The translations under genes and the position numbers were made by a program. This document shows positions 52,868-60,616 of a stretch of 64,000 nt of DNA, one piece after another. Below the pieces are notes generated by a model. It ran no database searches, had not been told where the DNA came from, and saw only the letters and a list, made by a program, of their open reading frames with translations. How positions within the stretch are numbered: the stretch's first letter is position 1; each line of letters opens with the position of its first letter. The DNA comes from Chryseobacterium formosum (GTDB taxonomy: Bacteria; Bacteroidota; Bacteroidia; Flavobacteriales; Weeksellaceae), in NCBI RefSeq assembly GCF_026460885.1, contig NZ_JAOVZW010000008.1, positions 62,001 to 126,000 on the forward strand, given 5' to 3'.

Positions 52868-53932
52868 TTATTCTTTTACCCAAATCATCATTTTTTTGAC
52901 TTTATATTGAATATTCAGATTTTGGATGCAATTTTTTTGGTCTTTATTGATTCTGAGCGCATTAATTTTTATCTTTTTCCCTGCAATCAACTGACAAAAC
53001 TGATCGAACGGAACCAATTTTTTATCATTAACAACTACCGGAATATCAAATTTTCCGCAGAGATAATCTTTAAAATCATCTTTCGTTTTGAGCTGTGCAG
53101 CAACCTGGTTTAGTAATAATTGGAACTGTTCATTAGAAATTTCAGGAACTTTATTTTCAGCAGCAATAGAATCTTTCTTGGATTTTGATTTCGGAGATAC
53201 CGGAATATACTGTAACATATCTACCAAAGGGTCTTTTTGGGCATTTCCAACGGGAAGAGAAAAAGCAACATGAGGTCTTTCAAATTCATAAGATTTCATG
53301 TCAATTTTTTGTTTTGCAATAATGGTTTTTGGTGCAACATAAATCGTTTTTACGGCAGTATGTTCCACATCGCCATTTACAATAAGCGTAATTTTCTTTT
53401 CACCTACAGATTTAAATTTATACGATGGATTTCTTTCTAAAGCATCCGTCCCTCTATTTTCACCAAAACTCCATTCCCAAGATTCTCCGTCTTCTTTAAA
53501 AGCATCAAAACTAATTGATTCTCCTACTGTTACAACATTCGGACTAATAATCGTAGGTAAATATCCTTTTTGCTGACTCATACTTGAAATAGTAATCAGT
53601 TTTTCATGAACGCAATTACCATTAATTTTTAATTTAATAATATATTCCCCAGGTTTTGCGTACTTGTGAAAAGTTCTTTGTCTTCTATCCCTAGTTGTTC
53701 CATCTCCGAAATCCCAATCCCATGATTTTGCACCTTCAGTATTATCGTAAAATTCTACAACACGATTTATCATAAATTCATCAGAATGAATAATGAATTT
53801 TGCGTTCTCGCAATCAACGTGTCGAGTATATTGGTAGATGAGTACTATTAAACTTAGTAGTAAAAGAATTCCCAGACTTATGTAAACCTTGGGATCGATA
53901 TTTGAAAATAAATTAATCTTGTTTTTTTTCAT
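52868..53932 (-). CDS. Membrane-anchored PKD-repeat protein of the T6SS-iii locus
   Basis: A 354-residue protein with one N-terminal membrane anchor (about 16-34, YISLGILLLLSLIVLIYQY) and the rest in the periplasm. Two PKD-type beta domains follow (about 37-112 with WDWDFGDGTTRD; about 123-200 with WEWSFGENRG). The C-terminal part (about 265-354) contains two Cys pairs (YLCGKFDIP, DQFCQLIAG, NCIQNLNIQ). The start at 53932 is chosen because an upstream in-frame ATG at 53983 lies before the TATATTTG promoter at 53953. Its place with tssH and opposite the tss operon suggests a T6SS-iii envelope-complex part, perhaps in place of TssP, TssQ or TssR. The exact identity is inferred only. Confidence 0.75.
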   Translation of the reverse strand: MKKNKINLFSNIDPKVYISLGILLLLSLIVLIYQYTRHVDCENAKFIIHSDEFMINRVVEFYDNTEGAKSWDWDFGDGTTRDRRQRTFHKYAKPGEYIIKLKINGNCVHEKLITISSMSQQKGYLPTIISPNVVTVGESISFDAFKEDGESWEWSFGENRGTDALERNPSYKFKSVGEKKITLIVNGDVEHTAVKTIYVAPKTIIAKQKIDMKSYEFERPHVAFSLPVGNAQKDPLVDMLQYIPVSPKSKSKKDSIAAENKVPEISNEQFQLLLNQVAAQLKTKDDFKDYLCGKFDIPVVVNDKKLVPFDQFCQLIAGKKIKINALRINKDQKNCIQNLNIQYKVKKMMIWVKE

Positions 53933-53952
53933 TTTGTTTTTTGTGTTGCTCG

Positions 53953-53960
53953 CAAATATA
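53953..53960 (-). promoter_or_regulatory. TATATTTG -7 element for the PKD-tssH operon
   Basis: Matches the Bacteroidota -7 consensus on the minus strand, 20 bases upstream of ATG 53932. It faces away from the twin element at 54028. Confidence 0.65.
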
Positions 53961-54027
53961 TCTATGATTTTTTTTATAGACAAATTTTTTTTTGCAATAA
54001 AAATGTTTTTTGTATTACTTTTTTAAA

Positions 54028-54035
54028 TATATTTG
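54028..54035 (+). promoter_or_regulatory. TATATTTG -7 element for the main tss operon
   Basis: It ends 21 bases before ATG 54057. An in-frame TTG at 54033 lies inside it and is therefore not the start. TTTG at 54009-54012 is a -33 candidate, but the spacing is short. Confidence 0.65.
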
Positions 54036-54056
54036 TCAAACACAAATGATTTAATA

Positions 54057-54707
54057 ATGATCTCGCAACGGCAATTTTACAAATCAGCAGCATTTGCTTT
54101 CTCACTGCTTTTTATATGCTCTTGTACCAGCAAACAGTATATACAAGAGATTCCGTATAATTTTTCAGCTGAAACATACAATCAAAAGACCGAAGATGTA
54201 AAGAATAGTTTTGTTTCTAAATATTCCCGTGTAGATGATAATGTTGAAAAATTAAGTGACGAAGGACTTCGCCTTAAAGAGAAATACTCAATCATTATGG
54301 AGGTCATGCCAAAGGAAGTTGATAACTATAAACTCTACTCCTACATCGATCGATGGATAGGAACTCCATATAAGAAACAAACTTTAGAGGAAAAAAAAGG
54401 TGTTGATTGCTCTTACTTTGTGCAGTCTTTATACAGCGATGTTTATGGCGAAACTTTTCAGAAAACACCAGATGGAATTTTTCGGTCAAAATCAATTCAG
54501 TTATTTACAGGAAGAACTTTTTTGAAAGAAGGAGATATTTTGTTTTTCAGATATGATAAAACACATCCTATTTCGGATGTTGGGATTTATTTAAATAATG
54601 ACAGAATATTAGCTTGTACATCTGATGGTTTAAACATCTATGATTTTAATAATGAATACTTTCAGCTTAGATATGTTGCTGCAGGAAGATTAAAACCAAA
54701 GAATTAA
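54057..54707 (+). CDS. NlpC/P60 family lipoprotein in the T6SS locus
   Basis: A 217-residue lipoprotein (LLFICSC, lipid Cys about residue 22-24) with a C-terminal NlpC/P60 cysteine peptidase domain (about 95-215). The catalytic Cys is in KGVDCSYFVQSLY, the His in THPISDVGIYLNNDRILA, and the third polar residue is probably in the following strand. Such enzymes cut peptide stems of the cell wall. As the first gene of the tss operon it could open the peptidoglycan so that the T6SS trans-envelope complex can be built. An immunity or toxin function is unlikely, as it has a lipoprotein signal and no partner toxin. Confidence 0.85.
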   Translation: MISQRQFYKSAAFAFSLLFICSCTSKQYIQEIPYNFSAETYNQKTEDVKNSFVSKYSRVDDNVEKLSDEGLRLKEKYSIIMEVMPKEVDNYKLYSYIDRWIGTPYKKQTLEEKKGVDCSYFVQSLYSDVYGETFQKTPDGIFRSKSIQLFTGRTFLKEGDILFFRYDKTHPISDVGIYLNNDRILACTSDGLNIYDFNNEYFQLRYVAAGRLKPKN

Positions 54708-54709
54708 CG

Positions 54710-55645
54710 ATGGAAAAACTTAATAATCTTGCGAAACATATTACTTCTCTGAAAAATGACATCAGAGCCGAAGTTATCATCAATAATCTATTGAAAAATA
54801 ATGATATAAATGAATCGCAGTATGTCGTTTTTAAACAAGGTCAGTTTTCAAGAGCATTTAGGTATGATGTTTTAGATTCGGGGATTGTAGATTATGATCT
54901 TGATGCAAACCAATTCTTGACCATATTGCTTTCACGGGATAGTTTGTACGATATGCTTCCTGAAAGTTTAAACCATGAGGCAAGAAATGATGCTCCCGGA
55001 AAAGATGTTGATGGAATGATTAAAGAATATCAGGTTCAAAAAAAGCAACAAAAAGCAGCAAGACAGTTTTTTCAGCCTTTTGAAAATGAAATATTTAGCT
55101 ACGGAGTTGAAATTGAGGGATTTGAACAAGATTTCTTGTCTGATCTAAATAGTTTTTTGGTTCCTGAAATGTTTTATGATTTTTGGGGAATCAGCAGAGA
55201 TCTTCCGCCTTTATTGGTCTCGAAATTTATCAGAATACTTCCTTATGCTTATAAAATAGTAGGAAATGTAGATTTAGCTTGCCAAATTCTTTCATCATTA
55301 ATAGAAGAAAAAGTAAGTACAAATACCAAAGCTTATCAAAAATATCTGGATGAAGAGCAAAGTATTTTACTTGGAAAAGCCAGGTTGGGATTGGAACTTA
55401 TAACAGGGAATAGTTATGATGATTATTCAAGTCATTTTAATCTTCAGATTGGTCCATTGGTCAATTCAGGGTTTTCAGAATATATTCATGATGGTGCAAT
55501 GAAAAAGTTTGTAGATCTTTTTTATGAATATTTTTTTCCAATCGAAGTAGAGATAGAAACTACAATTTTGCTTCCGGAAGAAAAACAGGAATTCGAATTT
55601 AGTGCACAACAATACTCAATATTAGGCTATAATACACGTATATGA
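54710..55645 (+). CDS. tssG: T6SS baseplate protein TssG-like
   Basis: A 311-residue soluble protein. The N-terminal VVFKQGQFSRAFRYDVLDSG resembles the short RF-rich strand region of TssG, and the C-terminus ends FSAQQYSILGYNTRI, like the LGxNTxL end of the family. A length of about 310 fits the family. TssG and TssF form the baseplate wedge. It starts 2 bases after the NlpC stop and overlaps tssN by 4. The call rests on length, end motif and locus; the sequence match to proteobacterial TssG is slight. Confidence 0.65.
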   Translation: MEKLNNLAKHITSLKNDIRAEVIINNLLKNNDINESQYVVFKQGQFSRAFRYDVLDSGIVDYDLDANQFLTILLSRDSLYDMLPESLNHEARNDAPGKDVDGMIKEYQVQKKQQKAARQFFQPFENEIFSYGVEIEGFEQDFLSDLNSFLVPEMFYDFWGISRDLPPLLVSKFIRILPYAYKIVGNVDLACQILSSLIEEKVSTNTKAYQKYLDEEQSILLGKARLGLELITGNSYDDYSSHFNLQIGPLVNSGFSEYIHDGAMKKFVDLFYEYFFPIEVEIETTILLPEEKQEFEFSAQQYSILGYNTRI

Positions 55646-56613
55646 CACAGTTGAAAAAATATTTTATTAATTTATTTGAACCCAAAATATTGGCTGCTAT
55701 TCTTATTTTTTTAGCAATCAGTATTATTCTTACGATGGTCTTTTCACAAAAAGTCCCAGACTTTAAGCAGAAATATAAGGGTAAATTTTACACGTACATA
55801 TTTTCAGTAGTATTTATTTATTCAATTATTGCGTTTTTAGGATTTAACAAACTTTTTCAGGATAATAATCTTTACGAATTTGTTTTTTATCAGGCTTGTT
55901 CATTGATAATGGGAATTATACATTGTTCGATGTACAGAACTTATTTCAAAAAATTTGGAGGAAATAAAAGCGGAACAGAATATCTTTTTGCAGCGGTAAC
56001 AGTGATGTATTCAGCAATTCCTTTCACCCTTATTTTTACTTTTTTGAACGGAATTGACTTCTCATTTTTAATGTTGGGACATTTTCTGGTATTTTTCATT
56101 CCTACATTTTTGAATGATACATTTAATAAAGCCATGGCAATTCCTCCTAAAATATATAAAACATGGCAGTTTCCGGAAAATTATAAAGAATTGGCGGGGG
56201 TTAGCGATGAAGAAATGAGAGATTTAGTAGTCTTTACTTTTTTAATGGATAAAGACCGTCATGCAAAAAAATATAGTGTTTATCGTGCAAAAGGACCGAC
56301 AAGAGTAGATTTTGGAAGATTATTTTACAACTTCGTTATCGATTATAATGAAAGACATTCTGAAGATCAGATTGAAATTGAAGGACCAAACGGACTCTAC
56401 AGCTGGGTTTTCTTTCTTCAGCCAAAATGGTACGAATCTACAAAATATATAGATCCGGAATACACGCTTTATATGAACGGAATTGAAGAAAATAGCGTCG
56501 TATTTTGTATGAGATCTGATGAGCTGAAAATTTCTGAAGATAGAAATGTGAATGAAGTTCCTGACTTTGAATATGATAAAGAAAAAGATAACGAACGAGT
56601 TACAACAGAATAA
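55642..56613 (+). CDS. tssN: TssN, T6SS-iii membrane complex protein
   Basis: A 323-residue protein with five hydrophobic segments in the first half (about 15-35, 48-66, 80-98, 115-135, 140-160) and a cytoplasmic second half that starts IPPKIYKTWQFPENYKELAG. This is the layout of TssN, one of the proteins that replace TssJLM in Bacteroidota T6SS. The start overlaps tssG by four bases (ATGA), so translation is coupled. It should form the inner-membrane base of the trans-envelope complex with TssO and others. Confidence 0.85.
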   Translation: MTQLKKYFINLFEPKILAAILIFLAISIILTMVFSQKVPDFKQKYKGKFYTYIFSVVFIYSIIAFLGFNKLFQDNNLYEFVFYQACSLIMGIIHCSMYRTYFKKFGGNKSGTEYLFAAVTVMYSAIPFTLIFTFLNGIDFSFLMLGHFLVFFIPTFLNDTFNKAMAIPPKIYKTWQFPENYKELAGVSDEEMRDLVVFTFLMDKDRHAKKYSVYRAKGPTRVDFGRLFYNFVIDYNERHSEDQIEIEGPNGLYSWVFFLQPKWYESTKYIDPEYTLYMNGIEENSVVFCMRSDELKISEDRNVNEVPDFEYDKEKDNERVTTE

Positions 56614-56634
56614 ATAAAATCCAAAAAACATAAA

Positions 56635-57063
56635 ATGAATAAAGGTTTATTATCAATAGGATTGATTCTTTTAGGTATAGCTGTGTATATGGGATATAAT
56701 AAATATACATTTTTAGAAAATGCTATCACAACAAAAGCAACTGTCATTTCTTACAGAACTACCTCTGAGAAAGAAACGAAGAAAAATGGAAACAAAAGAA
56801 CGACAAAAAGTACTACTTATTACTACCCAAAATTCGAATTTAAAGATCTTCAAAATCGACTTACACAAGTAGAATCAAATGTGGGACATGGCAATTCTAA
56901 ACCATATTCGGTTGGTAGTCAGGTTGAAATTGTCTACTCAAAAGAAAATCCGCAAGATGCTAAAATTAATAGTTTTTTAAACCAATGGCTTTTTACAACA
57001 ATTGTTGGAGGACTTTCTCTACTTCTCTTAGTTATAGCTTTTACATTTCGAAGAAAAAACTAA
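56635..57063 (+). CDS. DUF3592 membrane protein
   Basis: A 142-residue protein with one membrane segment at each end (about 4-20 and 113-136). The central beta domain has ATTKATVISYRTTSEKETK and the DUF3592 ending VGSQVEIVYSKENPQDAKIN. The family is widespread with no known function. Its place between tssN and tssK, with only 21 and 40 bases on the sides, implies that it is expressed with the secretion system. It is not a known core tss component. Confidence 0.85.
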   Translation: MNKGLLSIGLILLGIAVYMGYNKYTFLENAITTKATVISYRTTSEKETKKNGNKRTTKSTTYYYPKFEFKDLQNRLTQVESNVGHGNSKPYSVGSQVEIVYSKENPQDAKINSFLNQWLFTTIVGGLSLLLLVIAFTFRRKN

Positions 57064-57103
57064 AATTTTTATAAACCAAATTAAAAAAAAATAAATAAAC
57101 ACC

Positions 57104-58264
57104 ATGATCGAAAAGCTAAATCACTTCCCCGTAAACTGGATAGACGGGATGAAGATCAATAAAAACCATTTTGCAGACGTTCAGGATTTTGTGAGTGATT
57201 CTGTAAGAGATTCAGTAGGAATTCATACTTCGATGATCAATTACGGATTGTTGCCTGTAAATGATTCCATCAAGTTGAGCCTGATTATTGACAATCATAA
57301 ATTACTCAGGATAAAAGTAGAAGAATGTCATGCAATTACTCCAAGTGGATCAAGAATTGACATCGGAAACGGTAGCTCCGAAGCGATTAACTTATCAATT
57401 CCATATCCGGAAGCAGTTTATGAAATAAAAGATAATGAAAGCATTGTTTTAATGGCTTGTCTTTCTGTTAATCATTTTAAAAGAACACCTTTCGGCGAAC
57501 CAGATCCTGAAGAAAATCCGCCAAGATATCCTTATACACAACCGGAATATTCTTTAAATCTTATTCCTGAAAAAGAGCTGAAAAATACATTTGGTTTTGG
57601 TACGGGTTATCTTACGATAGGTAAAATATTGGTAAATGCTGCTGAATCAAGAATTGATGAAAACTACATTCCGCCCTGTGTAAGTATTACAAGTTCTAAA
57701 AAATTACAAGATTTATACGTAGAGATTGACCGTTTTTATGGACAAATTGAGTTGTATGCGGTACAAATAGAACAAAAAATCCACGTTAAAAAACAGAATA
57801 ATTCTTTGGCTGTAATGATGGGTTTGATGTCAGATAAAACGTTAAATTATCTCGGGCAGGAAATCAATCGTTTCAGATGGCTTTCTCCACATACTGCTCC
57901 GGCAAATATGCTGTTGTCTGTGGTTGCTTTAGCAAGAGTTTTAAAAAACTTTATTGATGCCCGTTCTGGAGCTGGAAAAGAAGAATTACTTAATTATTTT
58001 GCTGAATGGTGCAATGTAAGTCAGGGACATTTTGAAACAATATTTTCAGAAGTCATTAATACAGATTATAATCATAATCAAATGGATATTACGATTACAA
58101 AGATTCAGACGTTTATGAAAACCCTTGAAGATTTGTATTCTGTTCTGAACAGGTTGGATTACATTGGTAAAAAACGCGACGGAAGCATATTCGTTTCTGA
58201 AAATACAGACGACAGAGATTCTGTAATTCATGCGAAACGAAGCAGAACATTTTTAGCTGATTAA
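57104..58264 (+). CDS. tssK: T6SS baseplate protein TssK
   Basis: A 386-residue soluble protein. It opens with NHFPVNWIDGMKINKNHFADVQDF, the local version of the TssK start (VxWxEGMFLxPQHFQ). Further TssK-like stretches are PPCVSITSSKKLQDLYVEIDRF and LNYFAEWCNVSQGHFE. TssK joins the baseplate to the membrane complex, here presumably to TssN. A short AT-rich gap of 99 bases follows before tssO. Confidence 0.88.
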   Translation: MIEKLNHFPVNWIDGMKINKNHFADVQDFVSDSVRDSVGIHTSMINYGLLPVNDSIKLSLIIDNHKLLRIKVEECHAITPSGSRIDIGNGSSEAINLSIPYPEAVYEIKDNESIVLMACLSVNHFKRTPFGEPDPEENPPRYPYTQPEYSLNLIPEKELKNTFGFGTGYLTIGKILVNAAESRIDENYIPPCVSITSSKKLQDLYVEIDRFYGQIELYAVQIEQKIHVKKQNNSLAVMMGLMSDKTLNYLGQEINRFRWLSPHTAPANMLLSVVALARVLKNFIDARSGAGKEELLNYFAEWCNVSQGHFETIFSEVINTDYNHNQMDITITKIQTFMKTLEDLYSVLNRLDYIGKKRDGSIFVSENTDDRDSVIHAKRSRTFLAD

Positions 58265-58363
58265 AAACCTCAATGATAATTCATAAATGATAATTGATGT
58301 TTGTAATAAATATTTATTTATCACTCATCATTTATCGCTCATCGATAATACTTATTAATATAT

Positions 58364-58876
58364 ATGGAAGTCCTTAATAAAAAAGAACGCTCAAGAGCAT
58401 TTTCCTTTTTCATCCTGTTTTTCGTTATTACCGTTATTGTATTGCTTATTGCCGTATTTTTTAATGCTTATTTCCCTTTCAAAGAAAACAGTTTGCTGAA
58501 AACAGAAAATGCAAGAATGAAAAAAGAAATGGAAACTCAGGATAAGTTTTCTTTCCAGTTAGAAAAAGTAAAAGCATCTGTAGATTCAATCGGAGTTCCC
58601 GGGCAGAATGATTTTTTTAATGAAAAACTATCATTGTCGATTTTAGCAGATATGTACAAACAGCTTCCGAAAGATACTTTGAAGAATAAAATAATGTATA
58701 ATAATACCATCATGACATTCAAAGATTTGGTTGATGCTAAAAAACAAATAAAGCAATTATCAGGAAATCAAATGACAATGGACAGTTTGAGTACCATCAA
58801 TAAAACTTTGAAGGCAGAATATGATAAAATAAGAACAGACCTTGATGTTTGTAGACAATTGTATCAGGCTCAATAA
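58364..58876 (+). CDS. tssO: TssO, T6SS-iii membrane complex protein
   Basis: A 170-residue protein with one membrane helix (about 15-37, FSFFILFFVITVIVLLIAVF) near the N-terminus, a following YFPFKENSLLKTENARMKKE coiled coil and a periplasmic helical remainder. This matches TssO of Bacteroidota T6SS. TssO is thought to span the periplasm with TssN and TssP. It is followed by a secreted protein gene at 7 bases. Confidence 0.88.
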   Translation: MEVLNKKERSRAFSFFILFFVITVIVLLIAVFFNAYFPFKENSLLKTENARMKKEMETQDKFSFQLEKVKASVDSIGVPGQNDFFNEKLSLSILADMYKQLPKDTLKNKIMYNNTIMTFKDLVDAKKQIKQLSGNQMTMDSLSTINKTLKAEYDKIRTDLDVCRQLYQAQ

Positions 58877-58883
58877 TTGAAAA

Positions 58884-59453
58884 ATGAGGAAATCAATATT
58901 CATATTTATTATTTTTCTTATTGGCTTTTTCTCGGCAAATGCTCAAGAGAAAATGGTTTCAGATAGCTTAGAAGCAGTTCCGAGTTATGATTGTGGAATT
59001 GTGCAGACAAAGCAGAAACTCGATAAAAAACAGTTTGCAAGTACGCCTGCATTACATCTCAGAGTGAACAACAGCGACTATGTGTATGCTACTTTGCAAC
59101 TTGGAAAAAGAAAAAATAAAGTCTTTATGTACATTCAGGTTTTAGATAAAAATGTTTGTGTGAAAAAAGATAAGGTTTTAGATATTTTCTTTAAAACAGG
59201 AGAGGTTGTTACCTATAAAAACGGTTTTTCTTTGAATTGCGATGGGTTTTTTGCAAAACAGCTTAGCAAAAAGGAGTTTGAAAAGTTAAGGCTAAATGAT
59301 ATTGACCTGATTAAATTATATACTTATAAGAAGAATTACGAATTGTATGTAAGTGAAGTTCAAAATCTGGATATTGATAATCAGTTAGATTGTTTGTTGG
59401 CTTATAAGATTAAAAAAACTGACGAAGTAAAAATTAAAAAAGAAAAAAAATGA
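58884..59453 (+). CDS. Secreted T6SS-iii-associated protein (TssP position)
   Basis: A 189-residue exported protein (signal peptide MRKSIFIFIIFLIGFFSANAQ). The mature part is beta-rich with four Cys (PSYDCGIVQ, KNVCVKK, LNCDGFF, LDCLLAYK) and a Lys-rich tail. It lies 7 bases after tssO and overlaps the next gene by four, so it is surely translated with the secretion genes. By place and topology it could be the periplasmic TssP, but I cannot confirm this from sequence alone. Confidence 0.6.
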   Translation: MRKSIFIFIIFLIGFFSANAQEKMVSDSLEAVPSYDCGIVQTKQKLDKKQFASTPALHLRVNNSDYVYATLQLGKRKNKVFMYIQVLDKNVCVKKDKVLDIFFKTGEVVTYKNGFSLNCDGFFAKQLSKKEFEKLRLNDIDLIKLYTYKKNYELYVSEVQNLDIDNQLDCLLAYKIKKTDEVKIKKEKK

Positions 59454-60139
59454 GTCCGCTTCCTGAACTTAATTTAAATCTTGGAATAAGCAAAAATTCT
59501 TCATCAGAAGGTGAAAGAGATGAAATTATTGTGCGAACAGATTCCGGACTTCGCAAACATACAATATCAATGATTATTTCGGAACAGGAAGTAGGAAAAG
59601 TTCATTTGAAAATAAATAATAAAGAAATTGAAGTTCCTACGTATAAACTAACTGTTACAGACGACAAAACCAATGAAACAGAAGCTTATCAGGTAACACG
59701 AGATACGTTGAGCTTTGTGAAGACAACAACAAAGAAAAGTTTTTTATCATTTTTAGGAATTAAGCGTTTTGATAAAACTTCTTTTTTATATGAAAATATT
59801 GCTTACGAGCCGCTTTTGGAAAGTATCGAAACATTTGACATTTCACGTCATAGAAGCATAAGTGAAGATAAATTGGTTTATCAGCTTTCCGGGAATGGAC
59901 AAAATATAATAGTATACTCAGGAAATATCAATGAATTTGAAAAGCAAAATCAGATCACTCAATATTTTATGATTGTTGATAATAATGATGGGAAAAGCTT
60001 TATTGGAGACATTTTATACCGTGAAAAATTTTTAAAACTTACACCAAAAGTTGAATTGCAAATTATTAGAAGAAATAAAGTAGCAAAGAATTTTGAATAT
60101 GATGATAAAGGTAATATTAAGAGAATGATTTATTTGTAA
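59450..60139 (+). CDS. Unknown soluble protein in the T6SS-iii operon
   Basis: A 229-residue protein with no signal peptide or membrane segment. Its ATGA start overlaps the stop of the secreted protein gene. It is beta-rich: HTISMIISEQEVGKVHLKIN, then YKLTVTDDKTNETEAYQV and, near the end, IGDILYREKFLKLTPKVELQ and DDKGNIKRMIYL. It is probably cytoplasmic, and 34 bases separate it from tssE. I do not recognise a family. A baseplate or chaperone role is possible on position alone. Confidence 0.65.
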   Translation: MSPLPELNLNLGISKNSSSEGERDEIIVRTDSGLRKHTISMIISEQEVGKVHLKINNKEIEVPTYKLTVTDDKTNETEAYQVTRDTLSFVKTTTKKSFLSFLGIKRFDKTSFLYENIAYEPLLESIETFDISRHRSISEDKLVYQLSGNGQNIIVYSGNINEFEKQNQITQYFMIVDNNDGKSFIGDILYREKFLKLTPKVELQIIRRNKVAKNFEYDDKGNIKRMIYL

Positions 60140-60173
60140 AATAAATTAGCATTAAAACACAAATCAAATAACG

Positions 60174-60602
60174 ATGAAAGGAATTTACTATAAAATCCCA
60201 ATAGATTTCGAAGCGATTGTCAATAAAAAAGATGCAGAAAAAATCTCTATTGACAACTCTATAAGTCAACAGATTTTTCTGATTTCAACAACCGCTATGG
60301 GAGAATGTAAGTTTGATGAAACTTTTGGAACAGAAATTTGGGAAATGGATTTTGATCTTCTTAAAACCGACAACAGCTTGAAAGAATTCATTGTGAATTC
60401 TATGAAAAAAGCAATTGTGATGCACGAGAAAAGACTTCTTTTGGAAGATGTGGAGGTTTCAGTAAAAGATCATAATCTCGGAACTATCGGAAAAAGAAGA
60501 ATGAAAAAAAGAGTCGTAATTTCTGTAAAAGGACAGGTTTTGGAAACCAACAGACCTTTTCTTTTCCAAAACTCATTTTTTGTAGGACCTCTTTCATATT
60601 AA
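60174..60602 (+). CDS. tssE: T6SS baseplate protein TssE (gp25-like)
   Basis: A 142-residue protein of the GPW/gp25 fold. IDFEAIVNKKDAEKISIDNS is followed by the gp25-type core MGECKFDETFGTEIWEMDFD and KKAIVMHEKRLLLEDVEVSV, where the Glu-x-Arg is the known sheath-contact motif. It starts sheath assembly on the baseplate. It lies between the unknown protein gene and tssF, 14 bases from the latter. Confidence 0.88.
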   Translation: MKGIYYKIPIDFEAIVNKKDAEKISIDNSISQQIFLISTTAMGECKFDETFGTEIWEMDFDLLKTDNSLKEFIVNSMKKAIVMHEKRLLLEDVEVSVKDHNLGTIGKRRMKKRVVISVKGQVLETNRPFLFQNSFFVGPLSY

Positions 60603-60616
60603 AACACAAACACGAA

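Noticed and set aside
53933..53983. Upstream ATG adding 17 residues to the PKD protein
   Set aside because: It lies on the far side of the TATATTTG promoter, and the added residues hide a normal start just before the membrane anchor.
54033..54056. TTG start adding eight residues to the NlpC lipoprotein
   Set aside because: It lies inside the promoter -7 element, and the ATG at 54057 gives a standard lipoprotein signal.
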